64,000 bases of DNA, from positions 186,001-250,000 of the forward strand of contig WHVA01000056.1 of assembly GCA_015179125.1 (NCBI GenBank), written 5' to 3'. The notes under the pieces were generated by a model. It had not been told where the DNA came from. It did no database searches and saw only the letters and a program-made list of their open reading frames with translations. The translations under genes were made by a program, and so were the position numbers. Below, piece after piece: positions 9,451-21,351 of this stretch (positions are counted from its first letter, which is position 1; each line of letters begins with the position of its first letter). Source of the stretch: Gautieria morchelliformis. Its lineage: Eukaryota; Basidiomycota; Agaricomycetes; Gomphales; Gomphaceae.

Positions 9451-11424
9451 CTTATTGATCCATCCAAAACCTTCTTGATTACTAGTTGCAACTGTTCCAC
9501 AATATGTCTCATCCACAATACACGCCAATTGTGCAGCCACGCCCACTGGTGACCGTTCTTCTCCCTCCACCTTTTGCCACAGGCTCTCCTCCTGCTCTCA
9601 CCGCCATCAACCTTCCTCCCACACCGGTATGTCCGCGCTCCCACCCTTCCTTCCCATCTTCTCGGTGCCAGCCTTACTTGCATGAATATCACACACTCAC
9701 TGCCATTCCTCAACATCCTTCAATAATATGACTGGGCGCGACATGATGTCTTTGGTCAGTGGGAAGTCATCCCGGTCGAGTTGATAGTTCAGGGTCATTG
9801 CTCTATTGTGGCCATGAGAATAGATAGTCCTTGTAGTCACAAGGAAGCACGCACTGTGTAAATTTCTCCTTCATTGGATTAGCTTCTTCCCAATCTCAAA
9901 GTGTCTTGTCCACAAGGTCCCAAGTATCCCTCGCATCCAAGTGCTCACGAACTACAGTGCACTAGTTGCCAAGCAAGTCAGCCTCCTGTGAGAGGATTGA
10001 ACAGACACGTACCAGGAAAGCCATGCACACTTGAGTGTAAGTGGTCATTCCCAGGCCTGTGCCACTCTTATTCAGGATGGTGTGGCACAGATCACTAATG
10101 TGCCAAAGCTTGGCTTGCTCAGGAAGCAACTCGATAATCTAAGCGAATGTGTGTGTGCTTCAGATCCTTAATTAAATAAGAGGGCAAAAGCACCTGTTTT
10201 TTGATGATGTTGCAGATTGTCGTGGCCTTGGCACTGATCTCGGTGATGACAGCTTGGATTTGGTCTTCATGTGCCACCGCAGGAAGCCCACGAATATTGA
10301 GTTCATGCATAACGTTCTGCTCAACAGCTCATGAGTCAATGATACTGTGCCAAAAAGTGAGCTTACCAAAACAGCTGAAATGATGTTGCGATGTTGCCCT
10401 TGTAGGCCGTGAGCATTGGTGAGAGAATAATACTTTGAGTATATTTCTTGATATTCATCTGGCAAAAGATAAGCAGGATTCATGTGAAAGACAACAATGA
10501 TAGTGACATACTTTGAGTCCTCTCGAGATTTGGTACTGTGCTTGACCAAGGTTCTCATTGGGCAGAGTGGACAACATGGCATCGAGGATGATGAGCTCGC
10601 GAGATAGGGGATCGTTCTGGGGTGATGTGTCACATTCAAAAGTGGCACAAGATACAATGGCATGTCGCCTGGGATTCAGCCCAGCTGTCCAAGAGTGCCA
10701 CGGTGGCTGGCTTATATTTTTTTCGTGATTTGAGTGTGGCCACCAACTGTTGGGCCCTCCCACGGCATGTCACCAATGCTTTGATAGAGTCGTCGATGCC
10801 AATGTCCTGATATGCACGCTTAGATCCAAGTGTGCTGGAGGTTTGAGTGGCATTCCCTGTTAAGGCAGGATCAATTGGGACATCGTCACTAGCGGTCGCA
10901 ATGCAAAGGGTTCACACGCAATTTTCAAAGGCAGTCAGATCACAACCAAATGGGAAGGAAAAGTACTCAAATAGATTATTGGTGTTATTAAATATGTCTG
11001 CATTTCACAGGCCGTGCTCGGGTTGACTGAATAATTGGAAAATCGGCATCAGGATCTCCACCACCATTGGTGTCTTCATCAGGATCCTGACAAACATGGT
11101 CGTCATCACTATCAAGGTCTTCTGGTCCTTCACCTGGGACATCATCTCCAAGAATGTTCAGTCTGTTGCCATCAGTTTCTTGGCTAGCTGAGATGTTCCT
11201 TTTCTGTTTGTTGGCTGCATGGGTAGCCTTGGCTTTGGCCTTGGTTCAGCTTCGTTTGAGAGCCTGTGACACACGAAGAGCAGCTGCAACCTTGTCATGA
11301 TACATTCGGCAGTCAACATGAAGGGGTTGAGGGGCCGTCAGATGTCGGGGGAGCACTTGGCATACTAAATGTGCATTATGTAAAGCGAACAGATTCAGGA
11401 TGAAATGGGTGTCACCTTGGTGCT

Positions 11425-11735
11425 AGATGCTAGGGAGTGACGAGGGGGCATGTAGAGGCAGCGGGGTAAGAGAAATAGACAGGTCATGACAATCCGATCA
11501 TAGGAACACCATCGAAAGAGGGTTGAGCAGAGGAGGTGATAGGCCCAGCGATGACTGCCAAGTCGGTCCAAAGCCGTCAATCGTGCTTTGACGGCGTGGC
11601 TATGGTAAATGGCATGAACAGCGAAGATCGGCCACCGAACACGGCAAGGGCAATCGGAACGAACACAGGGGTGGAGTGGGGAATGGGAGAACAGAGCATC
11701 TGAGTATGAGAAATAAACGCGTCATGACACCAAGC
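11425..11735. mobile_element. LTR-family 3'-end fragments in tandem
   Basis: Positions 11425-11487 match the last ~60 bp of the solo-LTR family (GCTAGGGAGTGACGAGGGGG ... AGACAGGTCATGACA). The following ~248 bp again resembles an LTR 3' part and ends AAATAAACGCGTCATGACA at about 11735. Two LTR ends in succession suggest an insertion of one relative into another, or a tandem remnant. It interrupts the decayed transposon protein. Confidence 0.65.
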
Positions 11736-12890
11736 TGAAGTGGTCAATGATAATGCAGGGATGTAATCCTGGGGCCTCAGGCACTAAAATTTTGGATTAA
11801 GATGTTAAATGATGCCTTTAGTAAACAAATTCTATTGCTTAGCGGTTGGGACCGCTATGTTCGTCCCTCCTCAGTGTGCTGACTAAGCCCCTCGAGACAC
11901 GTCTGGCACTGATGGATGAAAGTCACGTGACCATGTCGACAGGAAAATGGTGTCAATCTAAGGAATAACCAAGTCAAAGGAGTTCGCTTTTGAGTTAGTT
12001 TAGAGTAAACAGTAATAGTGAACTCTCAACGAAGAATTGGAGTAAACTATTGAGATTTAAGTTCTGTAGCTATCAAACAAGACTACAGTGATTTCAGGGG
12101 GTGAAACAGTTGATTCTGGATGATTTTGTTCATACATTTGTAGTAGCTATTTATACTATATTAGTGGTAACTACTGGTGTTCAAGATAGTGAACAGATGG
12201 GTCGAAAAACTACTTGTAACTAAAGGGGTGACTAATTATAGTCATAAAATCATGGGGGTGATGGAGATAGTATCAGGGTTATTTAAACTTTGGAATAGAG
12301 TCTTGTACTTAACATACAAAGCCCCTGTCCACATGGTGTCAAGATAATAATCAGCTGGTCGTATCATGGAGTCCAATAGAGAATGGAAATCAAATCTGCC
12401 CTGCCTAGCATAAATGCTAGGCTTGGTGATGGGGCCGCTGTCTCTGTGCCCCTTCTGTGGGACAGCTAATTGAGTACATGTATTGTGGATGACATTCTCA
12501 AGTCACTCCACAATATCCGGTGCTCCTGTGCAGTCTGCATCTCTCTGCGGCATTTGGTGCCCGCACCTCCTCGGTGCCTGTGGCCTGGCGCCTGTCGACG
12601 TCATGGCCGATGCCATCAGTCAATAGGCGCGCTGTCTCTGATCGGCCGCACATGGTCGATGCCTGTATCCCTGTATCTTATCTAATCTGTAGATAAGATA
12701 GCTATTCATGATGTCGTGTGTCTGTCATCTGTGCCGACGTCCGTCATAAGTGTCGTTTCTATTTCTTTTTGATCTTTTTCTTTGTTTTCTTTTATTAGTT
12801 TCTTTGCACATAGATAACTTGAAATAGAATAGTTGCGTCTATCATAACATAAAATGGCCTGAATACGGCCAAATTTTAGATACTATGACG
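11736..12890. other. Gene-free stretch, possible old LTR sequence
   Basis: I see no recognisable protein. The stretch is A/T-rich at 12000-12250. It has pyrimidine-rich sequence with CTTTTT runs at 12760-12800. It also holds a perfect hairpin ATCTTATCT-aatctgt-AGATAAGAT near 12682-12706. The texture is that of a retrotransposon LTR or untranslated region, but no ends or duplications could be fixed. Confidence 0.35.
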
Positions 12891-14918
12891 ATGGGAATTC
12901 AATTAAAGTCGTGTTTGTACCACCGGAAACACGTACCTGATTCTGTTGCGCACACACCCAAGAACCCAGGTGACAGGTATCTTCAGACTCAGCAACCACG
13001 GTGAGACCAGGGATCCAGGTTGAATCAGAAGGTGGTGCGGGGTCTGGCTGTGCATGCGCACTAAAGGCCACAGATTGCGACCAGGTTACGATTTGTCACT
13101 TCTTGAAAGGCTGGAGCTTAATATGGCCTTGCGCGGTGTGTCAATGCCAAAGGTGTTCAAAAGTGCTTCAACAACTGACCTGGGAATGTCTTGGATGGGG
13201 AAACCCATCCAAGATGGGTCTGGACAATCGGGTGACTGTGAAGAACTGATCGAACATGTCTGGACACCTGAGTCCACTTGTTGGTATTGCTTGGCCAGAA
13301 ACCCCCACTCATGATATGTTTCATCTGTTCCAGGCTAGGGCACTTCCGTGCAATGTCCCGGCCAGGGGCATGGTGGTTACTGAGGACAGAGCACATGCAG
13401 AAGATATGGTTGAAACACTCGAACACTTCAGTGGCATAGCGAATGGGCAGTCCAAACCATTCCACATCCTCTGGGAGATGAACCAGAATGTGCAGTTTGG
13501 CATTATTAGTGATGCGTGCCGGATTGACGCCATCAAAGGCATCGAGGACATTTCCTATCAGGACACGCAAGTTGGCCTGATTCTTGATCAGATGAGGGCA
13601 CAGCCAACTGAATCATAACACACCAGATATTCTGCCATGTCAGGTATTACATGATACCATAGCACTGCCCTCAGTCAGCCGGCTGCCTTGACGAGCTCAA
13701 ATTGAGCATCAGTGACCAATCCATGGACATGAAATGCACTTGTTTGCATGAGTGCCTTAAAATGCTTACTGATGAGTGAGTTCCGGTACTGTGACATATA
13801 TTCTGCCCAAATCGGTGGGACAGAGAGACCATCGATGTTAGTTCCTTGTAAGTGAGCAATGAAAAGTTCATGCTGAGAGTCGGTCCAAGATGTATGGAGA
13901 TTGTGCCAGACGTATTTGATGAGCCCGAGCAATATGGTATGCAAGATCTCAACAGGTGTGTCCTTATGTGGGTCAAGGCCTGGTGAATAAATCAGAATAT
14001 AACACAGTGAACTATACATATCCTTTGCAGTTCATACCTGGAAATGATAGCAGGGTGCTCCAAGGATTTCCTGGATGTGCGTCAAGCCAGGCCTTCACTG
14101 TTCCCTGCACCTGGGTCAACGTCCAAGAAGGGTTTTCCTTCTTAAGCTTTTTGGCTTGAGAACTAACCCGCCCAATCCAAATTTGGGCCACACAATCTTT
14201 GACCCCCGTAGCTGTCTGCATGGCTGACACTGGAGCTGGTTTGCCTTCAGCTGCCATCCAGAGCTGTTGCTCAGTCTCATGAATTGTTCCATGCACAGTT
14301 CACGAGGGGCTGGGCTCCAACCGCCAACATCATATCATGGGCCATGCTCCATGACCTTCATCACGCACCTCGTGTAATGCATGGTACCCATCATCGGACT
14401 CCCTTGTAGCTGCTGGACCACCCACGGTACAGTGTTGACACTTACAATTCCCACTTGGGCCGATGTGACTTGCTTCCTCAGACTGCTGTGGGTTGTCAGC
14501 GGGTAATCTGGGCACGGCCAGCTGGAACTTGCAAAATTGATGTGAGTGTGCATTATATGTATGTGGAGGGTCACTGAGTGTTTTTCTGCAAGCATTGTGA
14601 GCCAATTACATGTCACATACATTATCGGTCATGAACTGTGTTGGGTGCATTTATGCTCCTGCACCAAAATCAAGCATAATATATTCGATTTATTGTATGG
14701 TGTTTCAATCCTTTCTCACATTGTTCTTGTACCATGCATCTATTTCTCTGATTATTTTCGAAATTTTCCAGTCACTCCTTATCTCTCCATTCCACTTTGT
14801 TATTTCTATTTTCACAGGCGGCTGCACCCAGCGGAGTTTGAAATGACTTCGACGCGCGAGCCCATGGGCGCTAAAGGGCCGGGTGCACGTATATGCCTTC
14901 TGAGACAGGATAGTGCTC

Positions 14919-14952
14919 CTCTCTCAGTGACAATAAATTCACTGAGAGAGGC
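14919..14952. repeat. Perfect 12-bp inverted repeat (hairpin), half-repeated downstream
   Basis: CTCTCTCAGTGA is followed by an 8-base spacer CAATAAAT and TCACTGAGAGAG, a perfect stem-loop. The right part, AGTGACAATAAATTCACTGAGAGAG, recurs at about 15034-15058. A neighbouring word GTGTATTTGATTCTAG is also present twice (about 15001 and 15059). The hairpin sits in a non-coding gap of the decayed transposon protein. Confidence 0.7.
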
Positions 14953-17900
14953 GAGTAGTATCTTTCATATTTACATAGCATGTTGACTGAAAATCATGTA
15001 GTGTATTTGATTCTAGGTATTGTATTAATATAATAGTGACAATAAATTCACTGAGAGAGTGTATTTGATTCTAGCTTTCTAAGAACTCTACCGAACCTTC
15101 CCTGCCATAGCCCCTAGTTGCTAACAAACTGGACCATTGCAAGCACGGCTTCAAACTGCTCTGCCATTGTCCCATGTGGTGTCGTAGCCACGAATCGAAC
15201 GAAATATTCCTGTTGAAGTAGACAGCCCGGCACATTCGCATGTGCTAGATAAATGTTCTTGTGAGCATTGATCAACTTGGTGATGTTTCCTCCAACATCG
15301 TCTGCCCAGAGGAACCTGAAGTAGAGCTCATCCCCATCTGCAATCGCACGCAAGGGGTTGGGCATGGCATTGGCATAACTTTGTGACCCAGCTACCACAA
15401 GCATCAGTGCTGGTGTCTGGGCAACGCGTTGTGCACACACGCGCAAAGATTACCCTGCCCTCATCCACCAGATCCAAATAATTTAGCAGCAAATCCTCTG
15501 CATCGATGGTCACCAGCCCTTGGTCAACAACTAGCCCATCCTAGAAAGGGCTACCATGTCAATTTTGCCGCAGCCAATGTTGCATCAAAATTGTACTTAC
15601 AGCTGCCACATAAACTCGATGTGCATCAGCACACATGCGCTTCTTATGGACAATCCACATGTGTGGGATAACATACTCCCCTGACTCTAGTTCCGCGAGC
15701 TTGTTGACATAGAAATCTTTGAGCCCCTTGCGATGCATAGGTGTAAGTTGGTCCGGCGGCATTTCTTTAATCCTCTTAGTCGGCCAGGATTCACTTACAG
15801 GCCCATCCATCTCTTCAGGGTAAAAGTGCAACAACGTATCCACTTGAGGATTCATGTAGTCCTGCCATGATATCCAGTTATTGAAGCAACAGCAGGCAAG
15901 ACAGAGGCACAAACCCACATTAGCAATGATCTTAGAGATGTCATTTAAATATAGAATGTTACCCATAGAGCTCTCCCAGCGAGAAGTTGGCACTCCTCCA
16001 CATTCTTTGCGCAACCATTCTTGGGTCTGCTGTAATGCATATAGAGAAGGCACCTCCTGTGCACCACACTCACTCATGCCCCACAGGAACATTTCCATAT
16101 GGTGTTCAGATAGGCGTAGACATGGCAGATTATCCAGGAGATCCAGGAGGAACATCTGCCCACACCCCTGAGAACATTAGGAGCCCCAGCAGGTTAGTGA
16201 ATGACTCACAGTTTTATTGGGATATGGATACCAGGCTGCATGACGATTGATCTTGCCAATTTTTTCCCACATACCTTCCATATAGTCCGATTCCCGATCT
16301 GCGTTCCCAGCTGAGCTCCTTTGTGTCAAGGTAACCATTAAACCCACTAACCTTCATCTTCAATATGGTGTGTGACCCCTGGTACAGACAAATCATCCTC
16401 ATGAAGAAGATGGTCAGGTGGGGTTCCAATATGATTGCCATATTCAACGAAGTCATCCAGTTCCCACTCCATGCACTCCTCCTCTTGATCACAGGTGATA
16501 CAATCTCTCGTCGCATCCAACCTTTCAAGTTCAGCTTGCATATGAGGATCCAGGCTGATGTCATCGAGAGGAAGGTGGTCGCCAGTATCCCAGCTCATAG
16601 AGGGGTGGGCCTCGGGATGCGCATTGATTGTTTGCGACGATGACTGCAGGTAAAGTATCCAACACTTCGCGATGAAGGCTGCCCCACCTCATGCAACATT
16701 TTGACATTTTCCAAGTCCAGGCATTGGACATTCTGCGCGTGAATCTTGCCTTTCAAGTGGCCAGAGAGACTCAACCTTGCAATCCAAGCCAAGACGTCGG
16801 AGCGAGCTGAGAATTTCATACACGTTTGACAGCGAACCTTGGCATTATCCGTCGGGTGAGCTTCAATACCTGGTTATCGTGGATGAGCTTGACATCAAAA
16901 TGCATCAGAATATGGTCACTGACCCTCTGGAAGGGGCTGTTTCGTGGCTGGCATGCCACCGAGAAGCTTGTCGACAGTTAACCCAATTTTCTGACTTTTC
17001 CCACAGCGACTGCCCCATCAGCGGCTGAGAGAGTGATTGAAAAAAACACATATTATAATCAACCCATGTTCTGATAAAGAGGAAAGTACATTCCAGGCTA
17101 AACTTCTAGATAGATGACATGGTAAATAGAACCGCCATACAAGAAATGAATTTTTCAAAAGTTTCTTCAAAGGGGAGCTAATGTGATCACCATACGCCCT
17201 GGCCCTCCGTGGTGAACCCCATCTAAAGCCACTGGAAGAGCTCACAATGATATCGTTCCGCAACATGGGGCGACACCGCCTCGGAGCAGGCAATCTAGGG
17301 CTCTGTTCAACATGGAGTTAATGTCAAAGGGACACACTGCTTACGAAGATACATACCTGTGAAACAACCTTTTGCTCGATAGCCAGTGGATGGATCTGGC
17401 GATGAATGTCCACACCATTTGGTGACAGATCGGAGAAACTGCAGTCAAAAGATTCGATAATTTTATGTGCACAGCCACAAGCAAGTGCGGATGGTAAGGG
17501 CTCCGGACTACCTGCACGTTCCTCCTGACTCAGGTTATCACCCTGCTGTTCACCAGCAGATGACAGTGAGTCAGTGTGAATGGTGGTTGCGGGGACAGGA
17601 ACATGACCGCTGCCGGCAGCATCATGATCAGGTTTATCATGCTCAGGTAGTAATGCATCCAGGAAATTGATTTTCAGGGTCTATAAATTATCATATTTAT
17701 TTGTTTTTGCTTAAAGGAATATATAATTACGCACTATGGGGTCTGGTGAGCTTGGTATAATCATTATCTCCAGTGGCCTGTCGTGCTCATCACAGTGGAA
17801 GAGAAATTGATTCCCTTGTACCTGAAGGGAGGACACAGCAGATGGAATGTTAAGTTGAGTCATGGCAAATGATCTAGGAGGAGTGGCTTCACTGAAGGAG

Positions 17901-18465
17901 ATGGTGGACGAGTGGTGAACGTTGACGAAGATTATACTCATTATTACAAGCCTGAACAATGAGAGTGAAAGTATATAAGGTGGAGGTGTGGGGGTCAGTG
18001 CTGTGGGACATTGGCTGAGATGTTGTGGTGAGCTGACCGAGGCCTGGTGGAAATGTTGGGTGTGAAATGCTGCCGAATGCATTGACCAGCATCTAGGTGA
18101 CATAATTCCTGACCTTTCCGAAGGCCGGTAGACTAGATATTAAGGTGGGCTGATATAGTGCTTGACGAAGCATTTCCCTGAGAGATTATACGGTGGATAA
18201 CTGACAAACATTTCCAGAAAAAAAATCACAACTTGCGGTGTATTTTGCTAGTTTGGTTATCATATATGTTATGATCTCCTATGCCCTTAAGCACTTGAGG
18301 ATACCTTGCTCACTCTATCGTCTCTTCTCTCAAGCTCTTACTTTGAGGCTTGTCTACTTCAGACTTGTCCTTCTTCTTATCTCTTTGACCAACAAGAACA
18401 GGCACCCCTTCTTAGTGCAGGGTTTCAACATTGGGATCGTATGCCTGGTGTGTATGGTTCTGACA

Positions 18466-19711
18466 TCTCCCTGGTTAGGGCTTCCATTGAACCGGGATTG
18501 CATGTTGCAACTTCTGCGTAGTCAGTGGGTTCTGCTCGATGTAGTCCTGGTCCATGAACTGACAAGTGCAGGTCCATACTTGACTTCTGCCGTGTCCATC
18601 ATCTGGATCTCAACCTTAATGACCAATGACTTGGGGCCTGGGGTGGCAGCAACAACATAGTGTTTCGGGAGGTGTCTCTCCCAAGGGCAGAGGCGGAGTG
18701 GGCAAGTTGTTGGAATCGGTTTTTGTGTGACTTTATCTGGTGGGTCTGCAAGAATTGAGGGGAGTGGGGGTTTCTCATTCTCTACTTCAAGACAGGCAAA
18801 CTGGTTATGTACAGGCAGCAGGGCACACATCTCACCCGCTGCATGTCATAAAATCTGATGCATCTTCCACTCGCTGTTCCACATTTTTAAAACTGTCTTC
18901 CGCAGTGGGCACTCTGCTTATGTCCACCAATGGAAGGAACTCTGGAACGAGCTCAATCTTCTCCTCTGTGGTCATAAGCTGGATGTTGAAGGCACTCACA
19001 GGCATAGTGGCCTGTCTGCCAACATTGGAAGCAGGTGATGGTTGGGTTGCCTTTTCCCCACATGCGGTCAACATCCATTGGGGTGGGACCATTCTTCGAA
19101 GGAGGGGGGCTAGGTTCCAAGCAGGGGCAGATGGAGTGACCATCAGAAGTGTCTTCCACATCAGAATAAATACGGCTCTGGATTTTGTTGGAGTCAGAGC
19201 GGGATGAGCAGAACTGCATGTTGTGCTCGAGTTCATCTCCACAAAGGCCTCATTCACTTCCCTGTTTTGGGACACCTTCCATGCAGCTTTGTACCACCTT
19301 TCTGGGTCATCGAAATCTGGAGCTCCATCCCCAAGCAGGGCGACTTGGTTCTGGAGCATCAGATTGAGTCCTCATCAGAATTTGATGACAATAGTCTTGT
19401 CATTGTCATACTCCATGAGGTCAATGAGCTCCTGGAAGCAATCAATGTAGTCATTGATCAGATCTTTGGCCTGGTACCAGCCAGTCCCTTTGAGCTATGT
19501 GAGAGCTGTGAGTTGCTCATTCTTTGGGCAGAACTGGTCAGAAAAGGTTTCCTCGAAGGTGTCCCAGTCCTGGAAGTAGATGACCTTGCCTTTTGTTTCG
19601 TGTCAGATCACCTTGTTCACAAAACAGGCCGACTTGAAAAGGACAATGCCCAGTGAATCTGAGTCTGGTCGTTTGGGAAGAGATCTCTGATGATTGTGAA
19701 GTAGATCATTG
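18466..19711 (-). pseudogene. Ty3/gypsy gag and protease N-terminal part
   Basis: Reading the minus strand from 19711: FTIIRDLFPNDQTQIHWALS, DWDTFEETFSDQF, DLINDYIDCFQELIDLMEYD, and LLGDGAPDFDDPERWYKAAW (retrotransposon gag capsid region). Then MDVD precedes a CCHC zinc knuckle CFQCWQTGHYACEC at about 19,030. Then LPKHYVVAATPGPKSLVIKV and DTAEVKYGPALV enter the protease. The catalytic segment that should follow is missing: the text runs from ALV into a frame-shifted MDQDYIEQNPLTTQKL. Frameshifts and stops are present throughout, so the element is dead. The gag N-terminus is cut at 19711 by LTR-type sequence. Confidence 0.85.
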
Positions 19712-20985
19712 TCATGATTCGTTTATTCTACGGATCAGCCATCCATATTCAACGCACGAACATCCCCACTATCGGACCTTCGTACTCTTCGCTGAAGTAT
19801 TCTTCGCCGAATCCCTTTGCGTTCGCTAATCCATCATTTCCCATCAGGACCCCGGCTCGTGGAGCCATCACCGATCATAGAACCCATCACCTGTGAAAAT
19901 CCCACTCCATGAATGACCCTCATGCTCAGGACGCAGCCAGTTGTCAAGATTGGTTTTTAGGCGTTAATATCGTGTATTAGTGAACACAGCGAATGCCTGA
20001 ATAACTTGTGCAAATAAGTATGCTGTTTGGCAAATAGGTGAACCAATAAATGTTCACAAGATAGGAGGGCTGCCCAAATGGAGCTCGCCCTATCTACAGT
20101 CGTAGCGAAATAGCCTGTGGCACTTGACGATGTAACGTGCAAGGTGTCATGGAAGGGTTGTCTAAGTGGCGACAATCCCTTCGCCGACAGCACAGAAAAT
20201 AGTTCGAAGGCTAAGGTAATGAAGATGAAGTATGAGAACTCACCAGTGATGCCTAAGTCCTCTTCTGGTTGAAGATAGAAATCTACAGGAGAAGGCTCAA
20301 GACGATAGTCACAGCGAGGTCAAGTTTGCACAAGATGGACGTATGATAATTGAACTGGAGAATATACATGTGAATGTGAACTACTTATATCGAATGCTCG
20401 TGTGGTAACAGTGAATAGGAAAGAGGCCGTCATGAGTCAGGGTTGGATAGGGGTGCGCAGTCATGATACAGATAGATGGATTAAACATACAATAGAACGA
20501 AAGAAGGGTGCGAACATAACAACAGAGAGGAAAGAGGGCGAAGGCACCTATGTATGGAATACGTCTTGGGGCCCACATATACACCACCCTGCATGGACTC
20601 TTCGTCTGCTGGGTTGATCCCACACGACCTACGGGTAGGATGTCCCGCGAATGCATCCCGACCATATGAACACCTAAAGGGGGTTGGATCGAGAAGGTGA
20701 TGGGGTTAGTGATGAACCATCATGCCGGGTAAATGGTATCGATCGTATTTGATGGTGTGCCTGCTGGCGAAATGTGCGAGCAGCGAATAGCTGTTCGGAG
20801 AATGGGGCGAACAGCAAATGGAGTGAACGTAGAGGAAGAGTGGTCGAAGGGTGGGCGAACTCTGGCGAAGATGCTAGGGAGTGACGAGGGGGAACATAGA
20901 GACAGCGGGGTAAGGGAAGTAGACAGGTCATGACACCAGTGTCGGTTGCAGCCTCCATGCAGGTTAACATAAATGGGCTTGACAC
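19712..20985 (-). mobile_element. LTR-like remnant in opposite orientation, split by solo LTR
   Basis: TGTCATGATTCGTTTATTCT at 19712 resembles the complement of the 3' end of the solo-LTR family (compare the end at 11735). CTTGACA near 20979-20985 resembles the complement of its 5' end. The interior (CGCTGAAGTATTCTTCGCCGA and similar GCGAA/TTCGC words) has the family's texture. The second solo LTR is inserted within it at CCAGT. Flanking pentamers do not match, so the limits are tentative. Confidence 0.4.
19942..20935. mobile_element. Solo LTR (short, 994-bp copy)
   Basis: It starts TGTCAAGATTGG and ends AGACAGGTCATGACA. A perfect 5-bp duplication CCAGT flanks it (19937-19941 and 20936-20940). 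It aligns along its length with 4750-6339 minus the AT-rich insert. No internal coding region or second LTR is present nearby. The perfect target duplication and clean ends suggest a relatively recent insertion. Confidence 0.92.
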
Positions 20986-21345
20986 CGCCGCAGGACAGGA
21001 CGGTAGGAGCTGCCAAGATGCAGAATCACCATTAATCTTTCAAAAGCCCCTCTTTCTTGTTGGAATTAGCTTCACTACAGGCTCCACTCTATATAGTATG
21101 TTCCCCCTTTGTTTGTAACACAACAGTGCATCCCTTGTAATACTCTGAACCACCCGGCCTCTTTCTCATTCGCCAGTAGCATACATGTATATAAAAAGGA
21201 CTCACCTCCCATGTATGCTCCCTAGTTCAATTATTATACATCTTCCCTGTGCATTACCTTGCCCACTTGTGAAAAACCAACTCTTGAGGTCTGCCCTTCT
21301 ATCGTGCCCCTCATTCCTATCAGGACTAGGAACATCACTAGTGAG
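20986..21345 (+). promoter_or_regulatory. LTR-like promoter sequence with TATA box, no gene
   Basis: GTATATAAAAAGG at about 21186 is a strong TATA element, followed by pyrimidine-rich sequence and CATCACTAG near 21331. No open frame of note is present. It is probably part of a retrotransposon LTR adjacent to the gypsy remnants, but I could not define its ends. Confidence 0.35.
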
Positions 21346-21351
21346 TTAAAA

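Larger units (their letters stand above)
9900..16900 (-). pseudogene. Large intron-rich DNA-transposon protein, Plavaka/KDZ-like, decayed
   Basis: Reading the minus strand from the right: an N-terminal zinc-finger-like segment VRCQTCMKF..SGHLKGKIH (about 16,830-16,760). Then an acidic segment CITCDQEEECMEWELDDFVE (about 16,480). Then LDLLDNLPCLRLSEHHMEMF and PHMWIVHKKRMCADAHRVYV (16155-15559). Then DAEDLLLNYLDLVDEGRVIF, followed by a DDVGGNITKLINAHKNIYLA and GCLLQQEYFVRFVATTPHG segment (15500-15120). Then a CKCQHC cluster (about 14,450). Then DTPVEILHTILLGLIKYVW (13,960-13,900). Finally ILVHLPEDVEWFGLPIRYAT (about 13,470). These blocks match my memory of a large hypothetical protein family expanded in agaricomycete genomes and linked to DNA transposons. 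I am unsure whether it is Plavaka, KDZ or CACTA type. Several frameshifts and insertions (11.4-12.9 kb, 14.6-15.1 kb) break it; the C-terminal part (9.9-10.8 kb) is only weakly recognisable. Confidence 0.6.
8085..18465. mobile_element. Composite ~10.4-kb insertion splitting the gypsy protease
   Basis: Removing 8085-18465 rejoins gypsy protease coding: SPNQ ends at the right edge and AGSI begins at the left edge. The left edge begins TGTCGTGAACCGG. The right edge read inward begins TGTCAGAACCATA, an imperfect inverted terminus. Flanking pentamers CCTGC (8080-8084) and TCTCC (18466-18470) match at only 3 of 5 bases, so a target duplication is suggested, not proven. Inside lie a TGACTC-rich repeat block, a 189-bp tandem duplication, a decayed transposon protein on the minus strand and LTR fragments. 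It may be one large DNA transposon with later insertions or several nested elements. Confidence 0.5.

Noticed and set aside
16000-16250. Open frames on the plus strand over the decayed transposon protein
   Set aside because: They are antisense shadows of the DNLPCLRLSEHHMEMF segment, which has clear family-like text on the minus strand.
8085-18465. Complete LTR retrotransposon with matching LTRs at both ends
   Set aside because: The right-end sequence (GGTGTGTATGGTTCTGACA) is not repeated at the left end, and no second LTR copy could be found; only short inverted termini match.
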